Shown here piece by piece: positions 44,944-53,219 of a stretch of DNA of 64,000 nt. Every line of letters starts with the position of its first letter. The stretch's first letter is position 1. Source of the stretch: Arthrobacter sp. Leaf234. Lineage in GTDB: Bacteria; Actinomycetota; Actinomycetes; Actinomycetales; Micrococcaceae. The stretch is taken from assembly GCF_001422665.1 (NCBI RefSeq), contig NZ_LMLU01000001.1, positions 1,173,583 to 1,237,582 on the forward strand. Direction: 5' to 3'. The notes under the pieces were generated by a model. The model was not told where the DNA came from and made no database searches. It saw only the letters and a list, made by a program, of their open reading frames with translations. A program made the position numbers and the translations under genes.

Positions 44944-46571
44944 TGGTGCCCGCAGCGCGGCGGACCCTCGTGGCCCCCGTGGGCCGCGCGCGCGTCGCCG
45001 CCGGATGCGCGATCGCGCTCGTCCTCCCGCCGCTGCTGGAACTGGCCGTCTTCTCGGTGGGCGGCTCCCTGCTCGCCGTCGACGTCCTGTTCCAGATCGC
45101 AGGCGTCATCGCGGTCGCGCTGATCGGCGGATTGTGGCCGGCTCTGCTCGCCGCCCTCTGGAGCAGCATCATCCTGAACTACACCTCGACCGAGCCGTTC
45201 GGCTCCCTCGAGATCTCCGAGGCCGAGAACGTCGCCACGGTGCTGATCTTCATCGCGGTGGCAGTGACGGTGTCCCTCGTCGTCGGACTGTCCGCACGGC
45301 GTTCCCGAGAAGCGGCCATGGCGCAGCAGGAAGCCGCGTTGCTCGGTGACCTCGCGCGGGGAGCGCTCGCGGAGGAGGACACGCTGCAGGGTTTCCTCCG
45401 CCACGTGCAGGCGCAGTTCGATGCCGACGCCGTCGCCCTGTTCGCCGGTGCAGGGGACGGTGGGTCGGCGGAGGGTCGGTCGGTGGGGGGTGGCCCGGCG
45501 GACGGTGGGGCGGGCCGCGGTGGGTCGGCGGGGCAGGGGCACGACCAGAGGACCGGGATGGAGCGCAGGGCACTGGCCGTCCGGCCCGGGCCGGAGGGCA
45601 GCGCCGCGGGTGAGCCGGTCCGCCGTCAGGACCGGCAGGACCGGGCGGTCCGGCGGACTCCCGCCGGCCCCGCCGATCCCTGGCCGATCGGTGCGGCGAC
45701 CGCCGTAGAGCAGGTGGGCGACGACGTCTCGCTGGCTCTCTTCGGCACCACCCTCTCCGCCCGGGAGCGGGGGCTCCTGCGCGCCTTCGCGGGGCAGCTC
45801 CGCGCCCTGTTGCAGCGCCAGGAACTCCTCGCCAGCACGCGGACCAACCGGAGGCTGGTCGAGGGCAACGTCATGCGCACCGCCATCCTCAGATCCGTCT
45901 CGCACGATCTCCGCACGCCGCTGGCCGGGATCAAACTGGCCGTCAGCAGCCTCCGGCGCGCGGACGTCACCTTCTCGCAGGAGGACGAGGACGAGCTGCT
46001 CGCGACCATCGAGGACTACTCGGACCGCCTGGACGCCCTCGTGAACAACCTGCTGGACATGTCGCGCATCAGCGGCGACGCCGTCAACCCGCACCTGCGG
46101 CCGCTCAGGTGGACCGACGTCGTCGGCCCTGCGCTCGCCAACGTGCCGGGGGACCGCGTGTACGTGGCCATCCCGCCGAACCTGCCGGCCGTCGACGCGG
46201 ACCCGGGACTGCTCGAGCGTGTCGTCGCGAACATCGTCGAGAACGCCGTGAAGTACGCACCGGGCTCCGCCGTCGAGATCACCGCTTCCGCGGGTGGTAC
46301 CGGCCGCGCCCTCGTCAACGGCTTCCCGGCCGGTGAACTGCGCGTGATCGACCACGGGCGCGGGGTGTCGCGCGGCGACGTGGAGGCCATGTTCCGGCCG
46401 TTCCAGCGGCTCGACGACGCCCCGTCCGGCGCCGGCGTGGGGCTGGGCCTCGCGGTCGCCAAGGGATTCACGGAGGTCATGGGCGGGATGCTCGACGCCG
46501 AACAGACACCGGGCGGCGGCCTCACCCTCGTCATCAGGCTGCCCATCTCCACCGGAGCGGTGGAGCTGTGA
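44943..46571 (+). CDS. KdpD-like sensor histidine kinase lacking the N-terminal KdpD/USP domains
   Basis: A 542-residue kinase corresponding to the C-terminal half of KdpD: a DUF4118-like membrane block (ALLAALWSSIILNYTSTEPFGSLEI and flanking helices), a degenerate GAF-like linker, HisKA with His321 in SVSHDLRTPLAG, and an ATPase domain (NIVENAVKYAPG, VIDHGRGV, GVGLGLAVAKG). The ~260-residue KdpD N-terminus is absent. The linker (about 175-250) is Gly/Arg-rich with G-rich DNA. TGATG overlap with the mannosyltransferase and GTGA overlap with the regulator. No kdpFABC genes here. Confidence 0.88.
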   Translation: MVPAARRTLVAPVGRARVAAGCAIALVLPPLLELAVFSVGGSLLAVDVLFQIAGVIAVALIGGLWPALLAALWSSIILNYTSTEPFGSLEISEAENVATVLIFIAVAVTVSLVVGLSARRSREAAMAQQEAALLGDLARGALAEEDTLQGFLRHVQAQFDADAVALFAGAGDGGSAEGRSVGGGPADGGAGRGGSAGQGHDQRTGMERRALAVRPGPEGSAAGEPVRRQDRQDRAVRRTPAGPADPWPIGAATAVEQVGDDVSLALFGTTLSARERGLLRAFAGQLRALLQRQELLASTRTNRRLVEGNVMRTAILRSVSHDLRTPLAGIKLAVSSLRRADVTFSQEDEDELLATIEDYSDRLDALVNNLLDMSRISGDAVNPHLRPLRWTDVVGPALANVPGDRVYVAIPPNLPAVDADPGLLERVVANIVENAVKYAPGSAVEITASAGGTGRALVNGFPAGELRVIDHGRGVSRGDVEAMFRPFQRLDDAPSGAGVGLGLAVAKGFTEVMGGMLDAEQTPGGGLTLVIRLPISTGAVEL

Positions 46572-47242
46572 CGCGCGTGCTGGTGGTCGACGACGAACCG
46601 CAGCTCCTTCGCGCCCTGGAGATCAACCTCCGCGCGTACGGCTACCAGTGCGTGACGGCAGTGGACGGCGAGACGGCGCTCGGGGCCGCGGCGGAGCACC
46701 ACCCGGACATCATCGTGCTGGACCTCGGCCTGCCGGACATCGACGGCGTCGAGGTCATCCGCCGCATCCGCGGCTGGTCGCAGGTCCACATCATCGTGCT
46801 CTCCGCCCGGCACGGCTCCGAGGACAAGGTGGACGCGCTCGACGCCGGAGCCGACGACTACGTGACGAAGCCCTTCGGACTGGACGAGCTCCTGGCCCGG
46901 CTGCGGGCGGCCGCGCGGCGTGCAGCGGTCGAGGCCGAAGCGCCGGTGATCACCACGCCGGACTTCACCCTCGACGCAGGGGCCCGGAGGGTGATCAGGG
47001 GCGGCAAAGACGTCCGGCTCACCCCCACGGAGTGGAAGATCGTGGACCGGCTGATCGCGCATCCCGGGAAGCTCGTCACCCAGCAGCAGCTCCTCCTCGA
47101 CGTCTGGGGGCCCGCCTACGCGAAGGACGTGCAGTACCTCCGGGTGTACATGGCGCAGCTGCGCAAGAAGCTCGAACGGGACCCGGCGGCGCCGCGCCAC
47201 TTCGTGACGGAGAGCGGCATGGGGTACCGCTTCGAACCCTGA
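46568..47242 (+). CDS. KdpE-like OmpR-family response regulator
   Basis: A 224-residue regulator with DDE at 8-10, phospho-acceptor Asp52 in IIVLDLGLPDIDG, Lys in TKPFGLDEL and a winged helix with LTPTEWKIVDRL and GMGYRFEP, all closest to KdpE. Coupled to the kinase by a GTGA overlap. In the absence of local kdp genes it may control a distant operon or the mannosyltransferase unit itself. Confidence 0.92.
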   Translation: MTRVLVVDDEPQLLRALEINLRAYGYQCVTAVDGETALGAAAEHHPDIIVLDLGLPDIDGVEVIRRIRGWSQVHIIVLSARHGSEDKVDALDAGADDYVTKPFGLDELLARLRAAARRAAVEAEAPVITTPDFTLDAGARRVIRGGKDVRLTPTEWKIVDRLIAHPGKLVTQQQLLLDVWGPAYAKDVQYLRVYMAQLRKKLERDPAAPRHFVTESGMGYRFEP

Positions 47243-47279
47243 CCCGTGCCCGCCCGGGCCGACCCCTAGGATGGTCCCC

Positions 47280-47936
47280 ATGACCACCGGAACGCTCCTC
47301 GCCGTCTGTCGTGTGCACGGGCTCCTGCCCACGAAGGACTCCACCGGTGTGACCGCCATCGACAAGCGGCCGGTCGAGGGTCCCGTCACGGTGCATCCGC
47401 TCGGTCTCACGGGGGACATCCAGGCCAGCAGGAAGCACCACGGCGGTCCTACGAAGGCCGTCTATGCCTATGCGCAGGACGACGCGGACTTCTGGTCGGC
47501 AGAACTCGGACGCGAGGTCACGCCCGGGCTGTTCGGCGAGAACCTCCGGGTCTCCGGCGTCGACGCCTCGCACGCGGTGATCGGTGAACGCTGGAGTGTC
47601 GGGGATCAGGTGGTGTTGGAAGTGACCATGCCCCGGACGCCGTGCGTGAACTTCGCGCGCTACCTGGGCGAGCGGTCGTGGGTCAGGCGTTTCGCCGAGG
47701 CCAACCGCGTGGGCACCTACCTCAGCGTCGTGACGAAGGGGAGTATCTCGGCCGGGGACACCATCCGGGTCACGGACGTCCCCGACCACGGCATCACCGC
47801 GGCACAGGTCTACGCCGGCCTGTCGGAGGGGCAGGCGCAGTCCCTCCTCGGAGCCGCCGACTCGACAGGACTGAAGCTCACCCCCCAGGTGCGGAAGGCA
47901 GCGCTGCAGGCCCTGAGAGTGGCGTCGTTCGCCTGA
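47280..47936 (+). CDS. MOSC domain protein (YiiM-like)
   Basis: A 218-residue MOSC-domain protein. HHGGPTKAVYAYA, GLFGENLRV and the conserved Cys in PRTPCVNFARYLG match the YiiM/YflJ group that binds molybdenum-related sulfur carriers or acts on hydroxylated purines. TAGGAT (47267-47272) lies 7 nt before ATG 47280, so it is probably leaderless; ATG 47271 overlaps that box and is unlikely. Stands alone between two larger units. Confidence 0.9.
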   Translation: MTTGTLLAVCRVHGLLPTKDSTGVTAIDKRPVEGPVTVHPLGLTGDIQASRKHHGGPTKAVYAYAQDDADFWSAELGREVTPGLFGENLRVSGVDASHAVIGERWSVGDQVVLEVTMPRTPCVNFARYLGERSWVRRFAEANRVGTYLSVVTKGSISAGDTIRVTDVPDHGITAAQVYAGLSEGQAQSLLGAADSTGLKLTPQVRKAALQALRVASFA

Positions 47937-47996
47937 CGTGCCGAACGTCACGCGCCCCACGTCGCCCTCCCGGCGCGCGCGGGGGCCCGCATGCCG

Positions 47997-48273
47997 TAGA
48001 CTCAAAACATCCCCCACACCGGTATTCCCTTTATTTCCGCCCCTCATCGGGCCGGATAGGTTGTGTTGGGGCTCGGAGCACAGACTCGCGAGCAGATTCA
48101 TCAGGGAGCGCCGGCTAGAAGAAAAGTCACACATCACTGCTGAGAGAGCAGCGAACCACGTGTGACGAGAAGTCCTGCCGCGGGATTGAAACAGTGCCGG
48201 ATTTCTATGTTCATTCGGCACTCCGGGCTCCACCCCGTAGGGCCGACCGGCACCTACCTGGAGGATTTTTCCC
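47997..48273 (+). promoter_or_regulatory. Promoter and long structured 5' leader of deaD
   Basis: A 337-bp gene-free gap ends at the helicase start. TAGACT at 47997-48002 would place the transcript start near 48009, giving a leader of about 265 nt. Two hairpins are visible: TCACAC/GTGTGA (48127-48132 with 48160-48165) with an inner CTGCT/AGCAG stem, and AGTGCCG/CGGCACT (48193-48199 with 48216-48222). Long leaders of cold-shock helicase genes are known; regulation by structure is inferred. Confidence 0.55.
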
Positions 48274-50190
48274 GTGCCTGAAAACCTGTCCGAGCAGATC
48301 ATCGACACCACTCCCGTCACCGAGGCGGCCGCAGCGGCTCCCGCCGGCGCACCGGAGGACGACGACGTGAGCATCCGCTTCACCGAGCTCAACCTCGACG
48401 GCCGCATCCTCGCAGCCCTGACCGACCTCGGCTACGAGAAGCCGTCGCCCATCCAGGCGGCTACCATCCCCGCACTCCTCGAAGGCCGCGACGTCGTAGG
48501 CCTGGCGCAGACCGGGACCGGCAAGACCGCGGCGTTCGCCGTCCCGGCGCTCTCGAAGATGGCGGAGCTCGCCGACGTCAACGGCGGTCCCAGCAAGAAC
48601 ACGCAGGTCCTGGTGCTCGCACCGACCCGCGAGCTCGCGCTCCAGGTGGCCGACGCCTTCACGTCCTACGCCAAGCACATGGACGGTTTCACCGTCCTTC
48701 CCGTGTACGGCGGATCCCCGTACGGCCCGCAGCTCAACGGCCTCCGTCGTGGCGCGCAGGTCGTCGTCGGAACGCCCGGGCGTGTCATCGACCACATCGA
48801 GAAGGGGTCGCTCGACCTGTCCAACCTCGAGTACGTGGTGCTCGACGAGGCCGACGAGATGCTCCGCATGGGCTTCGCCGAGGACGTGGAGAAGATCCTC
48901 TCCTCCACGCCCGAGGAGAAGCAGGTCGCCCTGTTCTCCGCGACCATGCCCCCGGCCATCCGCCGCATCGCCAAGAAGTACCTGAACGATCCGGCCGAGA
49001 TCTCGGTCAAGGGCAAGACGACCACGGGCACCAACACTCGTCAGCGCTACCTGCAGGTCATGGGCCCGCACAAGCTCGATGCGATGACCCGCATCCTCGA
49101 GGTGGAGGACTACGACGGCATCATCGCCTTCGTCCGCACCAAGGCGGCTACCGAAGACCTGGCGGACAAGTTGCGTTCACGGGGCTTCTCGGCAGCAGCC
49201 ATCAACGGGGACATCCCGCAGCAGCAGCGTGAGCGCACGGTCGAGGCCCTGCGTGACGGAAAGATCGACATCCTCGTCGCCACGGACGTCGCCGCCCGTG
49301 GCCTCGATGTGGAGCGCATCTCGCTCGTCGTGAACTACGACATCCCGAACGACACCGAGTCCTACGTCCACCGCATCGGCCGCACCGGCCGTGCAGGGCG
49401 CTCGGGTGACGCGATCCTCTTCATCACCCCGCGTGAGAAGTACCTGCTGCGGTCGATCGAGAAGGCCACGCGCCAGCCGGTCGAGCAGATGCAGCTGCCC
49501 TCCACCGCCAAGATCAACGAGCTGCGCCTCAGCAAGTTCGCGGACAAGATCACGCAGACGCTCGCCGGCAAGGACGTGGCCCTGTTCCGCGACCTCATCG
49601 CCACCTACGAGCGCGAGCACGACGTGCCCGCGACCGAGATCGCTGCCGCCCTCGCCGTCATGGCGCAGAACGGCCAGCCGATCCTCGTCCAGGACATCCC
49701 CGTCGCCCCCGCCGGACAGCGTGAGCGTGCCGAGGGTCGCAAGGACGCCTTCGGGTCCCGTGGCCCGACGCGAACGCTCACGGAGGGCAACGCCACCTAC
49801 CGCATCGCGGTGGGACGTCGCCAGCGCGTGATGCCGGGCTCGATCGTCGGAGCCATCGCCAACGAGGGTGGAATCTCCTCCTCGCAGATCGGCGGCATCG
49901 ACATCCGGGCCGACCACAGCCTCGTGGAACTCCCGGCGGACCTCTCGACCGATCAGCTGCGGGCTCTCTCCCGTACGCGGATCGGTGGCGAGCTGATCCA
50001 CCTCGAGTTGGACAAGGGCCGCAAGCCCGCGGGCAACCGCGGCGCGGGCGAGTTCAAGAAGCCCTTCAAGAAGGACTTCCCGAAGCGCGACGGCGACACC
50101 CGCTTCTCGGGCGATGCCAATCGCAAGCCACGCTCGAAGGGCGCGGGAGCCGGGGCCGGACGCTCCAGCGCCCAGTCCGACCAGTGGTAG
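48274..50190 (+). CDS. deaD: DEAD-box ATP-dependent RNA helicase (DeaD/CsdA type)
   Basis: A 638-residue helicase for ribosome assembly and mRNA turnover. All motifs are present: the Q motif with KPSPIQ, AQTGTGKT (78-85), PTRELALQ, TPGR, DEAD (191-194), SAT, ATDVAARGLD and HRIGRTGRAG. The C-terminal RNA-binding DbpA-like domain (TYRIAVGRRQRVMPGSIVGA) and a basic Gly/Lys-rich tail match DeaD. GGAGG lies upstream of GTG 48274. The long leader suggests growth- or cold-dependent control. The terminator follows 20 nt after the stop. Confidence 0.95.
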   Translation: MPENLSEQIIDTTPVTEAAAAAPAGAPEDDDVSIRFTELNLDGRILAALTDLGYEKPSPIQAATIPALLEGRDVVGLAQTGTGKTAAFAVPALSKMAELADVNGGPSKNTQVLVLAPTRELALQVADAFTSYAKHMDGFTVLPVYGGSPYGPQLNGLRRGAQVVVGTPGRVIDHIEKGSLDLSNLEYVVLDEADEMLRMGFAEDVEKILSSTPEEKQVALFSATMPPAIRRIAKKYLNDPAEISVKGKTTTGTNTRQRYLQVMGPHKLDAMTRILEVEDYDGIIAFVRTKAATEDLADKLRSRGFSAAAINGDIPQQQRERTVEALRDGKIDILVATDVAARGLDVERISLVVNYDIPNDTESYVHRIGRTGRAGRSGDAILFITPREKYLLRSIEKATRQPVEQMQLPSTAKINELRLSKFADKITQTLAGKDVALFRDLIATYEREHDVPATEIAAALAVMAQNGQPILVQDIPVAPAGQRERAEGRKDAFGSRGPTRTLTEGNATYRIAVGRRQRVMPGSIVGAIANEGGISSSQIGGIDIRADHSLVELPADLSTDQLRALSRTRIGGELIHLELDKGRKPAGNRGAGEFKKPFKKDFPKRDGDTRFSGDANRKPRSKGAGAGAGRSSAQSDQW

Positions 50191-50209
50191 GAATCAGCTC
50201 GTAGAACCC

Positions 50210-50240
50210 CGTCGGACCCGTGCCTGGCACGGGTCCGACG
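50210..50240 (+). terminator. Hairpin terminator of deaD
   Basis: A 14-bp stem (50210-50223 with 50227-50240) and 3-nt loop. Confidence 0.85.
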
Positions 50241-50318
50241 CGGAACCGCGGTACCGCTCCTGAGGGCGGCCCACGATTTCGCACCAACGGTCGGGAACTG
50301 GTAAAGTTTCTTGCTGTT

Positions 50319-50390
50319 GCCCCCCTAGCTCAGTGGTAGAGCGCGTTCTTGGTAAGAACGAGGTCACCGGATCGATTCCGGTGGGGGGCT
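50319..50390 (+). tRNA. tRNA-Thr (GGT)
   Basis: Acceptor stem GCCCCCC/GGGGGGC, D-arm GCTCAGTGGTAGAGC, anticodon GGT (50351-50353) in CGTTCTTGGTAAGAACG, T-arm CCGGATCGATTCCGG. No CCA encoded. Confidence 0.96.
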
Positions 50391-50444
50391 CGCAAATGAG
50401 GGGCCCGTGACGATCAGCCGATCGGTGCGGGCAGCCTCGTTTAG

Positions 50445-50518
50445 GGCGGTGTAGCTCAGCTGGTTAGAGCGCACGACTCATAATCGTGAGGTCCCGGGAT
50501 CGAGTCCCGGCACCGCTA
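50445..50518 (+). tRNA. tRNA-Met (CAT, elongator)
   Basis: D-arm GCTCAGCTGGTTAGAGC, anticodon CAT (50479-50481) in CACGACTCATAATCGTG, T-arm CCCGGGATCGAGTCCCGG, discriminator A at 50518. The adjacent Thr-Met pair is common in actinobacteria. Elongator Met rather than initiator because the G-C triplet anticodon stem of initiators is absent. Confidence 0.92.
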
Positions 50519-50532
50519 CCTCGCAGGACAGG

Positions 50533-50564
50533 GAAGGCCCCGGAGCTTCGGCTCCGGGGCCTTC
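50533..50564. terminator. Hairpin with TTCG loop after the tRNA pair
   Basis: A 14-bp stem (50533-50546 with 50551-50564) closed by a TTCG tetraloop; serves the tRNAs and the opposite small gene. Confidence 0.88.
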
Positions 50565-50585
50565 GGCGTTCCGTCCGCTGCGGCG

Positions 50586-50861
50586 TCAGCCCGCGGCGCT
50601 CTCCGCGTCCTCGGATGCCGGCGCGTCGCCCCTGAGGGCTGCGTCGCGATCCACCTGGCGGCGATCGAGCTCCTCGCGAAGATCATGGTGCCGGCCCTCC
50701 GTCTCCGCATCCACGTCACCGTCGCGGATGTACTGGAGATCCCGGTCACGGTGGTTCCTGCTGTTCAGGATGTCGAGGTCATCCCGATCGACGGACGAGA
50801 GATCCTCGGGGAAGTCCTTCTCCGGGTCCAACCTGCTGCTATCACTCACGAACTGCCTCAT
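50586..50861 (-). CDS. Small charged hypothetical protein
   Basis: 91 residues, almost free of hydrophobic segments and very rich in Asp, Glu and Arg (DRDDLDILNSRNHRDRD, REELDRRQVDRD). Probably intrinsically disordered. GTG 50846 (five residues later) is an alternative start with GAGG upstream. No family recognised. It is flanked by the tRNA terminator and by the divergent GH114-like lipoprotein gene, so it has its own transcription unit. Confidence 0.5.
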   Translation of the reverse strand: MRQFVSDSSRLDPEKDFPEDLSSVDRDDLDILNSRNHRDRDLQYIRDGDVDAETEGRHHDLREELDRRQVDRDAALRGDAPASEDAESAAG

Positions 50862-51004
50862 TCACGCGCTCAACCCGATGTGCCCCTTCTTCTAGAGGCG
50901 AGACAGACACTACCGCAGCACTCCGACCCCGGCTGCACGCGTCAGCAGGACAGGGGGGGTGCGCCCGCGTGGCTCCCACCGCCCGGCAGCGCTACGGTGG
51001 CACG

Positions 51005-51799
51005 GTGGATGATCGACGGCAGGGCTGGAGGCTGACGGCGGTGCTGGTCGCCGCGACGGCGCTGATCGGCGGCTGCTCCGCGGCGGCCGAGGCGCGGCCC
51101 TTCCCTGCAGGGGTGCCCTGGGACTACCAGCTCGGCGGATCCTATCCGCCCGCGGAAGGCACCGGCGTCGTCGTCCGGGAGCTGTCCGACGGACCGGCCG
51201 ACGGTGTGTACTCGATCTGCTATGTCAATGCCTTTCAGACGCAGCCCGGCGCGTCCTCCGGGTGGCTGGCCGACGGCCTCGTCCTGACGATCGACGGCGA
51301 GCCGCTCGCCGACCCCGACTGGCCGGACGAGTACCTGCTGGACACGGGGACGGAGGCGAAGCGGACCGCCATCGCCGCCCGGACCGGAGCCGTCCTCAAG
51401 GAATGCGCGGACCGTGGCTTCGACGCCGTCGAACTGGACAATCTCGATTCCTACGTCCGGTCGGACGGGCTGCTCGTCCTCGACGACAACAGGGCGCTGG
51501 CGACGACGCTCGTGGCGGCGGCGCAGCGGCTGGGGCTGCTGGTGGGCCAGAAGAACGCGGCCGAGGACACGGCGGAGCTGGCGGGCGCCGGTTTCGACTT
51601 CGCCATCGCCGAGCAGTGCGTGGAGTTCGGTGAGTGCGGGGAGTACGCGGCGCAGTACGGTGACGCGGTGCTCGCCGTCGAGTATCCGGGACCGACGACG
51701 GACGCCTGCGCCGATGGGGACCGGCCGTCGTCGACGGTGGTGCGGGACCGGGAACTCTCGAGGCCCGGCGATGTCGGCTATCTGTTCCGGAGGTGCTGA
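51005..51799 (+). CDS. GH114-like glycoside hydrolase lipoprotein (endo-alpha-1,4-polygalactosaminidase family)
   Basis: A 264-residue exported TIM-barrel protein. A lipoprotein signal with IGGC (Cys24) follows RRQGWRLTAVLVAATAL. The GH114 pattern is visible: PWDYQLGG, SICYVNAFQTQ, DEYLLDTG, GFDAVELDNLDSY with the catalytic Asp, QKNAAED and FAIAEQCVEFGEC. The family cleaves galactosaminogalactan-type polymers of fungi. TACGGT (50993-50998) lies 6 nt before GTG 51005 (leaderless). Substrate inferred from family only. Confidence 0.85.
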   Translation: MDDRRQGWRLTAVLVAATALIGGCSAAAEARPFPAGVPWDYQLGGSYPPAEGTGVVVRELSDGPADGVYSICYVNAFQTQPGASSGWLADGLVLTIDGEPLADPDWPDEYLLDTGTEAKRTAIAARTGAVLKECADRGFDAVELDNLDSYVRSDGLLVLDDNRALATTLVAAAQRLGLLVGQKNAAEDTAELAGAGFDFAIAEQCVEFGECGEYAAQYGDAVLAVEYPGPTTDACADGDRPSSTVVRDRELSRPGDVGYLFRRC

Positions 51800-51841
51800 C
51801 CGCGTCCGCAGCGATCCGTCCCGGCGCGGGGGGAACGGCGA

Positions 51842-51867
51842 AGCCCGGCAGGTCCTCCTGCCGGGCT
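51842..51867. terminator. Bidirectional hairpin after the GH114-like gene
   Basis: An 11-bp stem (51842-51852 with 51857-51867) and TCCT loop between convergent genes. Confidence 0.75.
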
Positions 51868-51886
51868 CCGTGCCGTCGGGTGATGA

Positions 51887-52519
51887 CTAGCGCCTGCCCC
51901 GGGCGGCGTCCTTGACGGACTGCGGGGTCGGGCGACCGAGTTGCTGGTCGAGGGCGACCCGCAGCCGGGCCTTGGCGGCGGTGACCCGCGATGTGTCGGC
52001 CGGCCGTCGGTCGGTACCCGGGGCGGGCGGAGGTGTCCGTACTGGTGCCCTGTCGGTCATGCGACCTCTCCTTCCACTCGTCCTGCCCGATTCTCCGGTA
52101 CCGCCGTCGGGCAGTCCAGCGCCCGCACCCTCGGGATCGGCCGTGGGGTTGCCCCCCCAGATCGCGTCCAGGATCAGCCGGTCCTCCTCGGTGGACAGCT
52201 CGCTGTAGGACAGCTGCAGCAGCGCCTCGACACCCGCCTCCTGCCGGACGGGGTCGAGCGACGTCGCGGCGTCGATCGCCCACTGGGTCCGCCGCCACCA
52301 TTCCGCACGGTCGTCCGCGCGCCGTTTCTGGTCGAGGGCGGCGCGGTCCGCCGCGGCGCGCTGGCGCAGGGTCGCGAAAGCCGTCAGCGTCGCCAGCACG
52401 GCCGCGAGGAGGACGGCGAAGGGCGCGAGCGCACCGACCTCCTCCCACCAGGACGGCCCGTCGGACACCAGGTCGACGACGATCGGATCCGGCTGCAGGG
52501 TGAGGGCTGGGGCGGACAT
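51887..52519 (-). CDS. Single-helix membrane protein with long cytoplasmic part, unknown function
   Basis: A 210-residue protein: a short outside N-terminus, one membrane helix (about residues 28-50, LAPFAVLLAAVLATLTAF), a charged helical segment with DRAEWWRRTQWAIDAATSLDP and LLQLSYSEL, and a Pro/Arg-rich tail ending in SVKDAARGRR. Similar anonymous proteins occur in Micrococcaceae. TACGCT (52526-52531, this strand) is exactly 6 nt before the ATG (leaderless). No function known. Confidence 0.72.
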   Translation of the reverse strand: MSAPALTLQPDPIVVDLVSDGPSWWEEVGALAPFAVLLAAVLATLTAFATLRQRAAADRAALDQKRRADDRAEWWRRTQWAIDAATSLDPVRQEAGVEALLQLSYSELSTEEDRLILDAIWGGNPTADPEGAGAGLPDGGTGESGRTSGRRGRMTDRAPVRTPPPAPGTDRRPADTSRVTAAKARLRVALDQQLGRPTPQSVKDAARGRR

Positions 52520-52589
52520 GGCGCCAGCGTAGTCTCCGCCCCTGCCCCTCGGAGGTTCGTGCCGCATCCGGCCCGGGCGCCCACGTCGA

Positions 52590-53219
52590 TCAGCCCGTGC
52601 GCACCGCCAGGAGGACGGCATCGCTGATCGCGTGATCGTGACCGTCGGGCGAGCGCTCGACGCGCGGACGGGACTCGCACACGCGGACATCCCAGGAGTC
52701 GTCGAGGAGGGCCGCGATCTCCTGGGCCGTGAAGTAGAGGTCGGCCTGGTGCGGCCGTCCTACCCCGGAGTGCAGGTCGGAGGGATCGTGCGCCACGATC
52801 AGCAGCGTCCCCCCGACGGCCACGCGGCTCGCGAGTTCCCCGAAGACCCGTGAGCGGTGCGGCTCGGGCAGGTGCATGAACTGGATCGACACGAGGTCGA
52901 GGTCGCGGGGCAGGTCCGGTGAGGCCAGGAGGTCCACCTGCTGCCAGTGCAGGCGTTCCGCGAGGGACGGGTCGAGTGCCGCCGAGTGCGCCCGGGCCCG
53001 GTCCAGGGCGACCTCGGACACGTCGATCCCGAGGATGTCCCAGCCCTGATCGGCGAGCCAGGCGGCATCCGCGCCCTCCCCGCAGCCGACGTCGAGCGCG
53101 GAGCCCGGCCGCAGGCCATCCACCTCGGCCACGAGATGCCGGTTCGGCTTCCCGCTCCAGATGCGGTCCCGCTGCCGGTACCTCTCGTCCCAGAACTCCT
53201 GCGTGTACTCAACCAGCAC
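52590..53219 (-). CDS. SAM-dependent class I methyltransferase (TehB/thiopurine-like)
   Basis: A 209-residue methyltransferase. The SAM motif I is ALDVGCGEGADAAWLA, then GIDVSEVALDRAR and VDLLASPDLP; the N-terminus EFWDERYRQRDRIWSGKPN is typical of the TehB/thiopurine-methyltransferase-like group that methylates tellurite, selenite or thiols. AAGGAG lies 6 nt before GTG 53219, which overlaps the end of the flavoprotein gene by 11 nt, so both are coupled. Substrate inferred at group level only. Confidence 0.85.
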   Translation of the reverse strand: MLVEYTQEFWDERYRQRDRIWSGKPNRHLVAEVDGLRPGSALDVGCGEGADAAWLADQGWDILGIDVSEVALDRARAHSAALDPSLAERLHWQQVDLLASPDLPRDLDLVSIQFMHLPEPHRSRVFGELASRVAVGGTLLIVAHDPSDLHSGVGRPHQADLYFTAQEIAALLDDSWDVRVCESRPRVERSPDGHDHAISDAVLLAVRTG

